Positions 7,966-16,407 of a stretch of DNA of 64,000 bases are shown here, in pieces. A program made the position numbers and the translations under genes. Source of the stretch: Ornithobacterium rhinotracheale DSM 15997 (GTDB taxonomy: Bacteria; Bacteroidota; Bacteroidia; Flavobacteriales; Weeksellaceae); NCBI RefSeq assembly GCF_000265465.1, contig NC_018016.1:1121501-1185500 (forward strand), given 5' to 3'. The stretch's first letter is position 1. The number at the start of each line of letters is the position of its first letter. Under the pieces are notes generated by a model. The model had not been told where the DNA came from, did not search any database, and saw nothing but the letters and a program-made list of their open reading frames with translations.

Positions 7966-8640
7966 ATGAGCGAAATTAAAATGGACACAAGCTACGATAA
8001 TGCATTCAAAAATATTGAAGGCTTAAGATGGTTGCCTTTTGTGGGCGAAAAATATAATGTAAGCAAACCAAAAGTGCTTTTGGTGGGAGAAAGTCATTAT
8101 CTAGATGAAAGTGAAAACAATAATCACGAAAAAGTGATTTACACGAGAATGATTGCAAACGAATTAGGTGCTGGGAATAGGAATTATAAAACCAAGTCTC
8201 CGATATTTAATAATGTAAACAATATGCTCAAGGCGACAAATCCGCAAAAGTTATGGGACAAAATCGCTTTTTACAATTTTGTGCAACGCCCGATGAGTTC
8301 GCTCGATATTCGTCCTTCAAATTCGGATTTTGATGAGGCTTGGGTGGTTTTCTTCCGTTTAGTTCAGGTGTTAAAACCTGATTATTGCTTATTTCTAGGA
8401 AATTCAGCAGCGGAAAGATTAGATAAGATGACTCAAAAATGCAATGTTGAACGCAAACTTGCGTGGGATGAAGTAAATTTAATTAATGGTGCAAAATTCA
8501 AAAAAGCAGAATTAAAGCTCGGTAATTTACAAACGAAATTGTTTTGCATAAAACATCCATCTTCGCATTTTTCTCCCGAATTGTGGCGAGAAAAGCTCCA
8601 AAAAGAAAGCCCAGAGCTAATGAAGTTTTTGTTAGGCTAA
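7966..8640 (+). CDS. Possible uracil-DNA-glycosylase-fold protein (224 aa)
   Basis: The gene follows pncA by 15 bases and ends before a strong terminator. Segments in order are LPFVGEKY, VLLVGESHY (about 43-51), IAFYNFVQRPMSS (about 103-115), YCLFLGNSAAERL (about 142-154), and IKHPSSHFSPELW (about 200-212). A central-sheet strand with GESH, an aromatic FYNFV strand and a late HPSS loop resemble the uracil-DNA glycosylase superfamily, where the His-Pro-Ser loop inserts into DNA. The catalytic water-activating Asp/Asn is not evident, so the function is uncertain. It could be a UDG-like protein of another role. Confidence 0.6.
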   Translation: MSEIKMDTSYDNAFKNIEGLRWLPFVGEKYNVSKPKVLLVGESHYLDESENNNHEKVIYTRMIANELGAGNRNYKTKSPIFNNVNNMLKATNPQKLWDKIAFYNFVQRPMSSLDIRPSNSDFDEAWVVFFRLVQVLKPDYCLFLGNSAAERLDKMTQKCNVERKLAWDEVNLINGAKFKKAELKLGNLQTKLFCIKHPSSHFSPELWREKLQKESPELMKFLLG

Positions 8641-8650
8641 AAAAACTATA

Positions 8651-8686
8651 AAAACCGTTGAAAATATAAATTCAACGGTTTTTTTG
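8651..8686 (+). terminator. Intrinsic terminator of the rseP-pncA-7966 unit
   Basis: An 8-bp stem CCGTTGAA/TTCAACGG is followed by seven T residues. Confidence 0.8.
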
Positions 8687-8722
8687 TTTCATCAAATATT
8701 CTTAAATCACATTTAAACAAGA

Positions 8723-8751
8723 AAGCCTTTTAATCATTGATTAAAAGGCTT
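8723..8751 (-). terminator. Terminator hairpin of tRNA-Phe
   Basis: AGCCTTTTAATC pairs with GATTAAAAGGCT just downstream of the minus-strand tRNA. The T tract (TTCTTGTTT) is imperfect. Confidence 0.6.
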
Positions 8752-8756
8752 CTGAG

Positions 8757-8832
8757 TGGTGGTGCCTCCAGGAATCGAACCAGGGACACAAGGATTTTCA
8801 GTCCTTTGCTCTACCAACTGAGCTAAGGCACC
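8757..8832 (-). tRNA. tRNA-Phe(GAA)
   Basis: The minus strand folds as a cloverleaf: acceptor GGTGCCT/AGGCACC, D arm GCTC...GAGC, anticodon loop CTGAAAA (anticodon GAA), and T loop TTCGATT. CCA is encoded at the 3' end. Confidence 0.95.
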
Positions 8833-8848
8833 GCTCGTAATTGGATTG

Positions 8849-8856
8849 CAAATATA
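8849..8856 (-). promoter_or_regulatory. Promoter of tRNA-Phe (TTTG-N19-TATATTTG)
   Basis: On the minus strand TTTG, 19 bases, then TATATTTG, ending 17 bases before the tRNA 5' end. It is the same layout as at the other tRNA genes here. Confidence 0.75.
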
Positions 8857-9030
8857 CGCACTTTTTGTTTCTCTCCAAATTTTTAGGCAAAAAATTTTGC
8901 TTAAAATTGAAATTTTTTTGAGTTTGGTTTGTATGGTTTTGTTTTTCAGTGGGTTGTAGTTTGCTCTTTTTTGAGATTTTTTTAATCGAAGAAAATCCTG
9001 AGTTTGTTCTAATTTTTAAAAATCATTGAT

Positions 9031-9038
9031 TATCTTTG
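9031..9038 (+). promoter_or_regulatory. pgk: -7 box (TATCTTTG) of pgk
   Basis: It matches TAnnTTTG and lies after the in-frame codon at 9026, so that codon cannot be the start. Translation begins at ATG 9059. Confidence 0.65.
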
Positions 9039-9058
9039 TAGATAATTATTTTTTGAAT

Positions 9059-10252
9059 ATGAAAACACTTAACGACTTTAATTTTAAAGACAAAAAAGTT
9101 TTGGTGCGTGTTGATTTTAACGTGCCACAAGATAAAGATTTAAATGTAACAGATACTACGCGTATCGAAGCTGCAAAACCTACTATTCTAAAAATTTTAG
9201 ATGATGGAGGGGCTGCAATTTTAATGACTCACCTTGGTCGCCCGAAAGGACAGAAAAAAGATGAGTTTTCTCTAAAGCACATCGCTGGTAAGATTTCAGA
9301 TATCATTGGTGTGATGGTGGAAGTGGCAGATGATGTTGTGGGCGAAGATGCACAAGAAAAAGCTAAAAACTTGAAACCTGGAAGTGTTCTATTGCTAGAG
9401 AATGTTCGTTTCAGAGAAGAAGAAGAGCAAGGAGATGAGACTTTTGCACAGCAATTGGCTGAGTTGGGAGATTTCTACATCAACGATGCATTTGGTACTG
9501 CGCACAGAAAGCACGCTTCTACTGCAGTGATCGCTCATTTCTTTGACAAAGATCACAAATGCTTCGGTTTCTTGATGCAAAAAGAGCTAGAGGCAATTGA
9601 TAAAGTATTGAAAAGCGGAGAGAAGCCTGTAACTGCAATTTTAGGTGGTTCTAAAGTTTCTTCAAAAATTACAATCATCGACAATATTTTGCCTAAAGTA
9701 GATAACTTAATCATCGGAGGTGGTATGTCTTATACTTTCTCAAAAGCACAAGGAGGAAAAGTAGGAGACTCTATCGTGGAAGATGATAAGCTTGATTTAG
9801 CTTTAGATATTCTTAAAAGAGCGAAAGAAAACAATGTAGAGGTTTACTTGCCAGTGGACACTGTGGCGGCAGATGATTTCAATAACGGAGCGGCTACTCA
9901 AGTAGTGAAAAGAGGTGAGATTCCTGATGGATGGGAAGGTTTAGACATCGGACCAGAAACTGTGAAAATATTCTCTGATGTTATCAAAGATTCAAAAACT
10001 ATTTTGTGGAATGGTCCAGTAGGTGTTTTTGAATTTGAAAACTTCTCAAAAGGTACTCGTGCGATTGGTGATGCCATCGAAGAGGCGACTAAAAAAGGAG
10101 CTTTCTCACTTGTAGGTGGTGGTGATAGCGTTGCGGCTGTTAAGCAATTCGGTTACCAAGACAAAGTGAGCTATGTTTCTACAGGAGGTGGAGCTATGCT
10201 AGAAAGCCTTGAGGGAATTAAACTTCCTGGCGTTGCTGCTATGGATGAATAA
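9059..10252 (+). CDS. pgk: Phosphoglycerate kinase
   Basis: The 397-residue glycolytic enzyme transfers phosphate from 1,3-bisphosphoglycerate to ADP. The N-terminal domain has [10 protein letters not shown] and the substrate motif THLGRPKG; the hinge and C-terminal nucleotide domain have [30 protein letters not shown] and the GGGDSVAAV phosphate loop near the end. The start is ATG 9059 because the promoter box lies between it and the longer frame start. The gene is monocistronic, with a terminator at 10288-10317. Codon use is smooth and G/A-ending codons look highly expressed. Confidence 0.97.
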   Translation: MKTLNDFNFKDKKVLVRVDFNVPQDKDLNVTDTTRIEAAKPTILKILDDGGAAILMTHLGRPKGQKKDEFSLKHIAGKISDIIGVMVEVADDVVGEDAQEKAKNLKPGSVLLLENVRFREEEEQGDETFAQQLAELGDFYINDAFGTAHRKHASTAVIAHFFDKDHKCFGFLMQKELEAIDKVLKSGEKPVTAILGGSKVSSKITIIDNILPKVDNLIIGGGMSYTFSKAQGGKVGDSIVEDDKLDLALDILKRAKENNVEVYLPVDTVAADDFNNGAATQVVKRGEIPDGWEGLDIGPETVKIFSDVIKDSKTILWNGPVGVFEFENFSKGTRAIGDAIEEATKKGAFSLVGGGDSVAAVKQFGYQDKVSYVSTGGGAMLESLEGIKLPGVAAMDE

Positions 10253-10287
10253 TCTTTTCATAATATAATTTTTAATTTGTTATAAGA

Positions 10288-10317
10288 ATCGCTCTCAAAT
10301 TGAGAGCGATTTTTTTG
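10288..10317 (+). terminator. Intrinsic terminator of pgk
   Basis: A 10-bp stem ATCGCTCTCA/TGAGAGCGAT is followed by a T run. Confidence 0.85.
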
Positions 10318-10334
10318 TGAAATAAAGGTAAATA

Positions 10335-10365
10335 AAAAAGGGCAAAATTTGATTTTGCCCTTTTT
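10335..10365 (-). terminator. Intrinsic terminator of tyrS
   Basis: A near-perfect stem AAAAAGGGCAAAAT/ATTTTGCCCTTTTT lies 22 bases past the tyrS stop, with a T run on the minus strand. Confidence 0.8.
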
Positions 10366-10386
10366 CTATATGTTGTAGCGAAAAGA

Positions 10387-11676
10387 TTATTTCACGATGA
10401 CTACGAAATAATTCTTTTTACCTTTTTGTAATAAAATGTATTTTCCGCTGATTAAATCGTTTTCAGATAATTTGTAATCTTCCCCGATTTTATCTTTGTT
10501 CACAGCAATGGAGTTTTGTTGAAGTGCACGGCGAGCCTCTCCTTTAGATTTCATAAACTCCGTCTTGGTAGAAAGGATTTCTAATAAATCTTCGTTTAAA
10601 TCAGCTTGGGTAATTTCCGCTTGTGGCACTCCATCAAAAATGTCCAAAAATGTTTTTTCGTCCAATTTTCTTAGATTTTCAGAAGTAGCTTTTCCAAAAA
10701 GAATTTCAGACGCTTGTACCGCTTTGTCCAATTCCTCTTTTGAATGAACCATTGTAGTCACTTCCTCTGCCAATTTGCGTTGCAATTGTCTTAGGTGTGG
10801 AGCCTCTTTGTGTGCGGCAACCAAATTTTTCACCTCTTGCTCAGTGAGCATTGTAAAGATTTTGATGTATCGCTCCGCATCTTCATCAGAAGTGTTTAGC
10901 CAATATTGGTAGAATTTGTATGGCGAAGTGCGTTCAGCATCTAGCCAAATGTTTCCACCTTCGGTTTTTCCAAATTTAGTCCCATCAGCTTTGGTAATAA
11001 GCGGGCAAGTGAGTGCATAGGCTTTTCCTTTCCCTATGCGGCGAATCATCTCCGTTCCAGTGGTGATGTTTCCCCATTGGTCTGAGCCCCCCATTTGTAG
11101 CGTACAATTATTTTCTTGGAACAAGTGCAAGAAATCGTAGCCTTGGATCAATTGGTAAGTAAATTCAGTAAAAGACATTCCTTCCGTATTCTCATTAGGA
11201 TCAAATCTTTTCTTCACCGAATCCTTAGCCATCATATAATTCACGGTGATGTGTTTCCCGATATCTCTTGCAAACGCGATGAAAGAAAAATCCTTCATCC
11301 AGTCGTAGTTATTTACAAGCTCGGCACCATTTGCTTCATTTGTATTAAAATCTAGAAAACGCTCCAATTGCGAACGAATCCCTCGGATGTTTGTAGCTAA
11401 AGTTTCCTCATCAAGCAAGTTTCTCTCGGCAGATTTCCCAGATGGGTCTCCAATCATTCCCGTAGCCCCTCCAAGTAGTGCATACGGCTTGTGCCCACAA
11501 GCTTGAAAATGTTTAAGCATCATGATACTTACTAAATGCCCTATGTGTAGCGAATCAGCCGTTGGGTCGATTCCCACATACGCCGAACGCATTTCTTCCA
11601 TTAAATGTTCTTCAGTCTCGGGCATCATATCTTGGATCATGCCACGCCATTGCAATTCTTGTATAAAGTTTTTCAT
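10387..11676 (-). CDS. tyrS: Tyrosyl-tRNA synthetase
   Basis: The 429-residue class I synthetase charges tRNA-Tyr. Nucleotide-binding HIGH equivalent is HIGH in [10 protein letters not shown] (about residue 44); the KMSKS-equivalent is KFGKT in [12 protein letters not shown]. The tyrosine pocket motif YAYVGID-like appears as [14 protein letters not shown]-terminal S4-type RNA-binding domain ends the protein ([17 protein letters not shown]). The open frame extends 39 codons further upstream, but a TATATTTG box at 11699-11706 lies within that extension, so ATG 11676 is the start. The provirus lies immediately upstream of its promoter region. Confidence 0.96.
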   Translation of the reverse strand: MKNFIQELQWRGMIQDMMPETEEHLMEEMRSAYVGIDPTADSLHIGHLVSIMMLKHFQACGHKPYALLGGATGMIGDPSGKSAERNLLDEETLATNIRGIRSQLERFLDFNTNEANGAELVNNYDWMKDFSFIAFARDIGKHITVNYMMAKDSVKKRFDPNENTEGMSFTEFTYQLIQGYDFLHLFQENNCTLQMGGSDQWGNITTGTEMIRRIGKGKAYALTCPLITKADGTKFGKTEGGNIWLDAERTSPYKFYQYWLNTSDEDAERYIKIFTMLTEQEVKNLVAAHKEAPHLRQLQRKLAEEVTTMVHSKEELDKAVQASEILFGKATSENLRKLDEKTFLDIFDGVPQAEITQADLNEDLLEILSTKTEFMKSKGEARRALQQNSIAVNKDKIGEDYKLSENDLISGKYILLQKGKKNYFVVIVK

Positions 11677-11698
11677 TTCAATAATTTGCTTAAAGCTA

Positions 11699-11706
11699 CA
11701 AATATA
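11699..11706 (-). promoter_or_regulatory. tyrS: -7 box (TATATTTG) of tyrS
   Basis: The box reads on the minus strand 23 bases before ATG 11676 and excludes the longer start at 11793. Confidence 0.7.
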
Positions 11707-11894
11707 CGATAATTTAATGTTTAAAGATTGAAATTTAGCCAAGTTTAAAGATTTCGCGATGCATTGTCTTTTAATCCTGAAAAAACCTTTCAAATGGGAT
11801 TTTATGATTAAAAGCGGTCGGTTCGGTTTTTTAATTATAACTAAAAACCGATTTTTGGGTGTTTTTTTGAGCTTAAATTTAGATGATTAGCTAG

Positions 11895-11914
11895 ATTCAA
11901 GCACTAAATGCAAC
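11895..11914 (+). repeat. Candidate left terminal inverted repeat of the provirus
   Basis: ATTCAAGCACTAAATGCAAC matches the reverse complement of 20197-20216 at 15 of 20 positions, including a block of 9 and a block of 6 at identical spacing. It overlaps the transposase stop codon, as the terminal repeat of IS30-family elements commonly does. Confidence 0.5.
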
Positions 11915-12871
11915 ATTTTCCACAAATGTATAAAAAACATCACGAGGCTTGCAAAACTTTAACACTTTAAACGGTCTATCGTTTATCTCTTTTTGCACCG
12001 ATTTCAGATTATTAGCGGTACTTTTTGTAATTGCCGAACCTTTTTTTACATATTGTCTAACAAGTTTGTTCATATGCTCAATTTGTCCCTTTTGCCAACT
12101 AGAGTATGGATTTGTAAAATAAATCTTTGATTGCAATTTCTTTGCCACTATCTCATGATTTGAAAACTCTAAACCATTATCCACGGTTATTGATTTGACC
12201 ACTTTTTTATAAGGAAGTAACACATCAATAATAGCACGAGCGACCACATCAGCTGTTTTATTTGGTATATACTTTACAAACAAAAACCTTGATACTCTTT
12301 CCGTAAGTGTCAGCAAATAACCCTTATGATTTTTGCCCTCTACTAAATCACCCTCCCAGTGTCCGAACTCCTTACGCTCATTCACAACCTGCGGGCGTTC
12401 TTCTATACTAGTGCGGTTCTTTATCTTTCCAACAATTTTAGAAACCTGTGCCTTTCTCTTTTTCAAAGCGTGCCTGCAATATTTATATAATTTACCACCT
12501 TTCAATTTATCAGCCCTTATATATTGGTAAATTCTTTCCACTGAAACCATAGCAAACCCCATTTTTTTGCAATACCCCACAATCTGCAGGGGCGAATATC
12601 TTTTATACAAAAATTGTCTTACTCTTTTCTCAATGTCTTTTGTAAAGCGTCTATAACGCAAAAAACGCTCTTTCTTTTCAGAATAGAGCGTCTGTGCAGT
12701 CTTTGCTTTATACTTTCCTTTCTTCGTTCGGTTCCTCCTCACTTCACGGCTTATCGTAGATTTATCCCTTTTCAGTTCACGGGCTATTTTAGAGATAGAC
12801 CAACCAGCCGTTAAATACGCCTCTATTTTAGCCCTTTCACACAAATCTAAATGTTTAAATCTCCGTGCCAT
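11897..12871 (-). CDS. IS30-family DDE transposase, candidate phage integrase
   Basis: The 324-residue protein begins with an HTH domain (about 5-48: LDLCERAKIEAYL, SISKIARELKRDKSTISREV). The RNase H-fold catalytic core shows Asp175 (WEGDLVEG), Asp231 (ITVDNGLEF) and Glu265 (KGQIEHMNKL), with QYVKKGS after it, all in IS30 order. The frame is intact. The start is ATG 12871, whose A overlaps the TGA of the upstream gene (TGATG), so translation is coupled to a phage-side gene; a GTG one codon earlier is possible. No inverted repeat matching the 3' end is found near the 5' side of the gene, whereas a match exists 7.3 kb away. It may therefore move the whole provirus rather than a 1-kb IS. Confidence 0.9.
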   Translation of the reverse strand: MARRFKHLDLCERAKIEAYLTAGWSISKIARELKRDKSTISREVRRNRTKKGKYKAKTAQTLYSEKKERFLRYRRFTKDIEKRVRQFLYKRYSPLQIVGYCKKMGFAMVSVERIYQYIRADKLKGGKLYKYCRHALKKRKAQVSKIVGKIKNRTSIEERPQVVNERKEFGHWEGDLVEGKNHKGYLLTLTERVSRFLFVKYIPNKTADVVARAIIDVLLPYKKVVKSITVDNGLEFSNHEIVAKKLQSKIYFTNPYSSWQKGQIEHMNKLVRQYVKKGSAITKSTANNLKSVQKEINDRPFKVLKFCKPRDVFYTFVENVAFSA

Positions 12872-13194
12872 CACTCACCATTTATTAATCTACTTATCTT
12901 CAAACCATATCCATAAACCTCACCCTTCGTACAAAAATCATCATAAAGTGGATTAATAAAAAAATCAAAATAAGCAATCAAATGCCCTTTATTCTTAAAA
13001 AGTTTCTCATCTAAAGAATTAGATAAATTCAAAATATCATCACAATTACTTATATATTCTTTTAACTCTTTTTCAATGTACTTAATCTGTTTTTCAGTGT
13101 AGTACTTTCTTATTTCTTTTTTTGCCTCCTTGCTTTGTGCATATCCAGCGGTTACGGCTAAACATAATCCAAATGATAGTAATATTTTTTTCAT
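12871..13194 (-). CDS. Secreted 107-aa protein, possible lysogenic-conversion gene
   Basis: It has a clear type I signal peptide (hydrophobic residues about 4-16, cleavage after GYAQ). The mature 87 residues are helical and Lys/Glu-rich at first (KEAKKEIRKYYTEKQIKYIEKELKEY is the general character) and then aromatic (IAYFDFFINPLYDDF). The family is not recognised. It lies beyond the terminator of the phage structural genes and is coupled to the transposase, so the two form a separate unit that may be expressed in the lysogen. Phage-encoded exported small proteins often exclude superinfecting phages; that role is only a guess. Confidence 0.6.
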   Translation of the reverse strand: MKKILLSFGLCLAVTAGYAQSKEAKKEIRKYYTEKQIKYIEKELKEYISNCDDILNLSNSLDEKLFKNKGHLIAYFDFFINPLYDDFCTKGEVYGYGLKISRLINGE

Positions 13195-13261
13195 GATTTT
13201 AAGTGATTTTTAAATATGTTAATACCATTATCAAAACAAATGCCAAATAGTGCAAAGCAAA

Positions 13262-13303
13262 AAGATAAAAAAAAAAGAAACCACACCAACAAAGGTGCAG
13301 TCT
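13262..13303 (-). terminator. Probable terminator of the phage structural operon
   Basis: On the minus strand a short stem with CACC/GGTG core is followed by TTTC and about ten T residues, between the 69-aa gene and the secreted 107-aa gene. Confidence 0.5.
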
Positions 13304-13327
13304 CTCTCATTATTCAAAACAAACAAA

Positions 13328-13537
13328 TTAATTTAAAAATCTTGGTATATAGTTTCCATTGTAGAAGCGTCTTAAATACTCCCCAGTCCTACGGTCATAC
13401 ACATTAAAATATTTCCAATCTCTAAACTTGGAACTATCAAGCCACTTGCTGAACCTGTATAAATCGTGCACATATTGCATTTTGAACACTCCAAAGGCTC
13501 CGAAAACTATACACGAATAATCATTTTTATGGCTCAT
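13328..13537 (-). CDS. Phage protein of unknown function (69 aa)
   Basis: The last gene of the structural block, overlapping the upstream gene by 1 base. The product is aromatic- and Arg-rich (DWKYFNVYDRRTGEYLRRFYNGNYIPRF) with an N-terminal hydrophobic patch (CIVFGAFGVFKM). No motif is recognised. Tight coupling to the neighbouring gene is the best evidence that it is expressed. Confidence 0.5.
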   Translation of the reverse strand: MSHKNDYSCIVFGAFGVFKMQYVHDLYRFSKWLDSSKFRDWKYFNVYDRRTGEYLRRFYNGNYIPRFLN

Positions 13538-14022
13538 TACTCAACACCTTTAATCTCCTCTTCTGCGTCATACAACAGGAAAGGTCCAGTACCTGCATAA
13601 TGATACTCTTGTCCTGGCTCTAATTCGCAAACTGCATGACTATACGCGTCCGATACATCAAGATAGACCCCAACAAATTTACTAGTACTATTTCTAAAGT
13701 GATATCCGTTTTTATTCTTCGTTACAACAAAACCATCATAAAAAGTTCCAACATTATAACTTAACAAAATCGCTGAATTTGAATCATATCCATCTATAAA
13801 ATTTGGTAAATCTTTCACAGGTTCTCCGTCCAATGGTATCAACCTTTTATAAATAACATAATCAGACTTGTCAATCAAATAACGCTTAAATGCATTAGCG
13901 GTATAAAAATATGGACCTACTTGATAATAACAATTATCCGATAAATCAATTGTAGAAACCTCTCGACACAAAAGCTCACTCCTAAACTTTCTATTATCAA
14001 TAACTATCACACAATCACTCAT
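13537..14022 (-). CDS. Phage protein of unknown function, beta-rich (161 aa)
   Basis: The 161-residue product has no signal peptide or membrane helix. It is rich in Tyr, Asp and short strands (CVIVIDNRKF, YYQVGPYFYTANAFKRYLI, YHYAGTGPFLLYD) and ends in an acidic tail (DAEEEIKG). The GTFYDGFVVTKN and YHFRNSTSKFVGVYLD segments suggest a beta-sandwich, as in small virion spikes. Its ATG overlaps the end of the 57-aa gene by 8 bases. A vertex or receptor-binding protein is possible, but not shown. Confidence 0.55.
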   Translation of the reverse strand: MSDCVIVIDNRKFRSELLCREVSTIDLSDNCYYQVGPYFYTANAFKRYLIDKSDYVIYKRLIPLDGEPVKDLPNFIDGYDSNSAILLSYNVGTFYDGFVVTKNKNGYHFRNSTSKFVGVYLDVSDAYSHAVCELEPGQEYHYAGTGPFLLYDAEEEIKGVE

Positions 14023-14188
14023 CTTTTTTATCTTTTAAATCTTTAATTTTCTTTTTTGCAAAGCTATACGCAAAATCAAGCACAATAGCCAATAAACTTG
14101 CTAGAAGCGGTTTTAGCTCATCAAATGAGACCGCCCCCGTAAATCCTAAAATCGAATAAATCTTTGTTCTATCTACAAAATTTGTCAT
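14015..14188 (-). CDS. Holin-like small membrane protein (57 aa)
   Basis: A short gene from ATG 14188 to TGA at 14015-14017. The product begins MTNFVDRTKIYSILGFTG and has a hydrophobic segment LASLLAIVLDFAYSFA (about residues 28-43) followed by a strongly basic/acidic tail (KKKIKDLKDKKDE). Size, topology and position two genes from the endolysin suit a holin or a small virion membrane protein. It overlaps the next gene by 8 bases. Confidence 0.55.
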   Translation of the reverse strand: MTNFVDRTKIYSILGFTGAVSFDELKPLLASLLAIVLDFAYSFAKKKIKDLKDKKDE

Positions 14189-14203
14189 TTGTCCCTTTTT
14201 TTA

Positions 14204-14809
14204 TTAATAAATTTTTGAATCAAAACCCGCCATATCTCTTAGATTTAATTTTTCATAATCAAACCCAACTCCCAACTTCCTTACATTATCCTGCCATTCT
14301 TTATCAATTATTGGTGTTTTTTGTGGTTCCTCATCTCTAAAAACTTTTCTCAAATCCTCATCTTGTCTAACTGGTGTCAAATCTAAATCACCAGGACCAA
14401 ACTCACCAACTCTCTTTGGCGGTAAATCTAAAGGTTTCAAATCACCACAATGTGTGCATGCTGTTTCTTCTTCCTGCTCCTGCAGTTTTTTAACCACATC
14501 ACTTTTTACTGGTATTTTTCCCTTTTGCTTTTGAGCCTGCATCATATTTTCCACCTTTTGATTAAATGCCTTTTCATTTATCACTGCAGAACCGCCTTTG
14601 GCAAATACGCTATCAAATTTGGGCTTGTCTACTTTTGGCAAGATTGGTGCTGGAGCTTTCAACTTTTCTAAATCCAGCGGAATTACAGAACCATCTCCAG
14701 TAGTTATCTTTTCCTTTATACTTTTCTTCTCAGTAAACCAAAACAAAATAAAGATTACTAAAAAGATGAATAACCAAAACTTAATTTTTCTTTTTTCTCG
14801 CTGTGTCAT
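14204..14809 (-). CDS. Phage membrane-anchored protein (201 aa)
   Basis: A basic N-terminus (MTQREKRKIKF) precedes a very aromatic membrane helix (about 12-26: LFIFLVIFILFWF). The rest is hydrophilic, Pro-rich and probably periplasmic or inside the virion, with a Cys pair ACTHCGDLK at about 117-125. The start overlaps the endolysin stop by 4 bases (ATGA). It may be a spanin-like or virion-membrane component. No family is recognised. Confidence 0.6.
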   Translation of the reverse strand: MTQREKRKIKFWLFIFLVIFILFWFTEKKSIKEKITTGDGSVIPLDLEKLKAPAPILPKVDKPKFDSVFAKGGSAVINEKAFNQKVENMMQAQKQKGKIPVKSDVVKKLQEQEEETACTHCGDLKPLDLPPKRVGEFGPGDLDLTPVRQDEDLRKVFRDEEPQKTPIIDKEWQDNVRKLGVGFDYEKLNLRDMAGFDSKIY

Positions 14810-15732
14810 AGTATTGTATTAAATATTTTTTCAACTTTTGAAACTAATGGCAATATTACAGCCTGCTGTTTTGGGTCTATTGCGTTTATTGTTCTTCTAG
14901 CCTTATAATAGTTTGTTACATTCTCATTTATAAATTGTGGCAATATTACACCAGTAATCCCCAAATGCCTAACTTTAATCCAGCCCATAGCTAAATGAAC
15001 TGTATATTTAGCCATTAAATACTTGTAATTAATCAAAGCATCTGGATTAGACACAAAATCAATTCCAGACCATTCACTTATGCGCTCATAAGATACACGC
15101 CCAGTAAGTTGCATATATCCTCGACCATAGTATTTACCTCCATCACCTATATTTACATTTCCTAAACCTTTTGCTTTAGGTATATCAATAGACCAAGAAG
15201 AAGAACCATAATTACGCTCAAAATACACACATAAATCAGCATTTAAGCCTTTTTGTTTACAATCCTCAATGTAATTTTTCAAATCCTGTAAAGCCTTTCC
15301 TTTGTGCTTTCTCAACTCACTTGCAGTAACATTATTATACCTCTCACGAAATAATGTAAAATTATCCTGCTCATGCAATGCACTAGCAAATAAATAAATG
15401 GCTTGTTTCTTTAGCATTTTGCCATCTTTCACATACTGGCACAACAACAAAAACATGTATTCGCACCAGTCTTTATATTTCCCAATTTTAATACCTGCTA
15501 GTGATAATTTGGTTCTCAATAGCCCTAATAATTTATTTTGCTCAAGTTCAGACATAGACAACTCATAAAACTTATCCGAGCTATCATGCACCCTCACTAG
15601 TTCCAATTCCCCAAACTCAACTTTTCCCTTTGGCTTAGCCACACTTTCATATAATTTATAGGCACTCCATCCGCCTACCAGCCAGCCCAACGCTTGTAAA
15701 TATGTCATTTTTTTATCTCTATTTTTTCTCAT
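14806..15732 (-). CDS. GH19-type endolysin (chitinase-like muramidase)
   Basis: The 308-residue protein has a short hydrophobic N-terminal segment (about 11-28), then a GH19-like domain from about 100 to 290. Candidate catalytic acids are Glu121 in ASALHEQDNF and Glu130 in LFRERYNN; the substrate-groove motif YYGRGYMQLTGR lies near 200-212 and is followed by DFVSNPDALI. GH19 enzymes in phages cut peptidoglycan glycan strands for lysis or entry. It overlaps its neighbours on both sides by 1 and 4 bases. The N-terminal hydrophobic segment suggests that the enzyme is membrane- or virion-bound. Confidence 0.85.
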   Translation of the reverse strand: MRKNRDKKMTYLQALGWLVGGWSAYKLYESVAKPKGKVEFGELELVRVHDSSDKFYELSMSELEQNKLLGLLRTKLSLAGIKIGKYKDWCEYMFLLLCQYVKDGKMLKKQAIYLFASALHEQDNFTLFRERYNNVTASELRKHKGKALQDLKNYIEDCKQKGLNADLCVYFERNYGSSSWSIDIPKAKGLGNVNIGDGGKYYGRGYMQLTGRVSYERISEWSGIDFVSNPDALINYKYLMAKYTVHLAMGWIKVRHLGITGVILPQFINENVTNYYKARRTINAIDPKQQAVILPLVSKVEKIFNTIL

Positions 15733-16103
15733 TAATGTTGGTATCTATTTTCTTTTTGCAAATCGTATTTTTCCAATAACTTTTGTTGTTCTTGAAAAAA
15801 TCTACCGACAAAACTTCCTAAATTCTTGTTTTCATTTCTTAACTGCTTTACCTGCTCATTACTTAGCTTTGGATAACTTCCAAAAAAGAACCATTTAGCA
15901 CGCACCGCCCAATAATCTAAATAAATACGAAATTGCTCTTTAGATGTCTTTTGTCTAAAAGCCTCCGAAATTTTATCAGGTATGCCGTCTTTGCCCAAAA
16001 GCACAGTCTTTTGAAATCCCTTAAATGCCATCCATATGATTAAAGCTACCAGAGCAACCCCCAATAGCTTTAATACATTTGTTAAATCACTCAAAAACTT
16101 CAT
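15732..16103 (-). CDS. Phage one-helix membrane protein (123 aa)
   Basis: There is one membrane helix near the N-terminus (about 10-27: LKLLGVALVALIIWMAFKG) and a charged helical remainder (KEQFRIYLDYWAVRAKWFFFG, EQQKLLEKYDLQKENRY). Its ATG overlaps the TAA of the 32-aa gene upstream (TAATG) and its stop overlaps the endolysin start. Such proteins stud the lipid layer of PM2- and FLiP-type virions; that analogy is an inference from size and order. Confidence 0.6.
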   Translation of the reverse strand: MKFLSDLTNVLKLLGVALVALIIWMAFKGFQKTVLLGKDGIPDKISEAFRQKTSKEQFRIYLDYWAVRAKWFFFGSYPKLSNEQVKQLRNENKNLGSFVGRFFQEQQKLLEKYDLQKENRYQH

Positions 16104-16201
16104 TACTTAAATGTTTCTTTTATTTGGTCCTTTAAGACATCAGAAAGCATAATCATTCCAATGTATATAACCGCCATTACAACACTACTTAACATCCTCA
16201 T
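16103..16201 (-). CDS. Phage micro-membrane protein (32 aa)
   Basis: A very short gene, ATG 16201 to TAA at 16103-16105, overlapping the next start. The product is one hydrophobic helix (MLSSVVMAVIYIGMIML) and a short polar tail (SDVLKDQIKETFK). Support comes from its exact fit between flanking phage genes and the TAATG coupling; otherwise such an ORF would not be called. Confidence 0.45.
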   Translation of the reverse strand: MRMLSSVVMAVIYIGMIMLSDVLKDQIKETFK

Positions 16202-16215
16202 CTCAACAAATCAAA

Positions 16216-16404
16216 TTACCACAAATGCTCCTTATCTGGATCCTCATTCTGAAGATACTCAGGTTCATTACCCTCCACATCATCAAAGAGTGTATCTATC
16301 TCTTTTTTTGCCTCGTGCGCATGATGCAAACATATTTTTGCACATTGTACATACTTCAATAACAACGGCAATGATTTAAATAATCCTTTCAATTGTTTAA
16401 ACAT
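16216..16404 (-). CDS. Phage small protein (62 aa)
   Basis: The product has an amphipathic basic N-terminal half (MFKQLKGLFKSLPLLLKYVQ) and a strongly acidic tail (DTLFDDVEGNEPEYLQNEDPDK). It has two Cys and two His in the middle (CAKICLHHAHEAKKE). It starts 3 bases before the 139-aa gene's end. No family is recognised. Confidence 0.5.
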   Translation of the reverse strand: MFKQLKGLFKSLPLLLKYVQCAKICLHHAHEAKKEIDTLFDDVEGNEPEYLQNEDPDKEHLW

Positions 16405-16407
16405 AAC

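Noticed and set aside
11824-11850. Hairpin CGGTTTTT/AAAAACCG beyond the transposase stop
   Set aside because: No T run follows on the strand of the transposase, and it is outside the candidate terminal repeat, so no role could be supported.
12875-13000. Possible inverted repeat of a free IS30 copy upstream of the transposase
   Set aside because: The region was scanned for the complement of the 3'-end sequence; no match was seen.
13216-13407. Plus-strand ORF of 63 codons in the provirus
   Set aside because: It opposes all phage genes, covers a terminator and is low-complexity Lys/Asn-rich.
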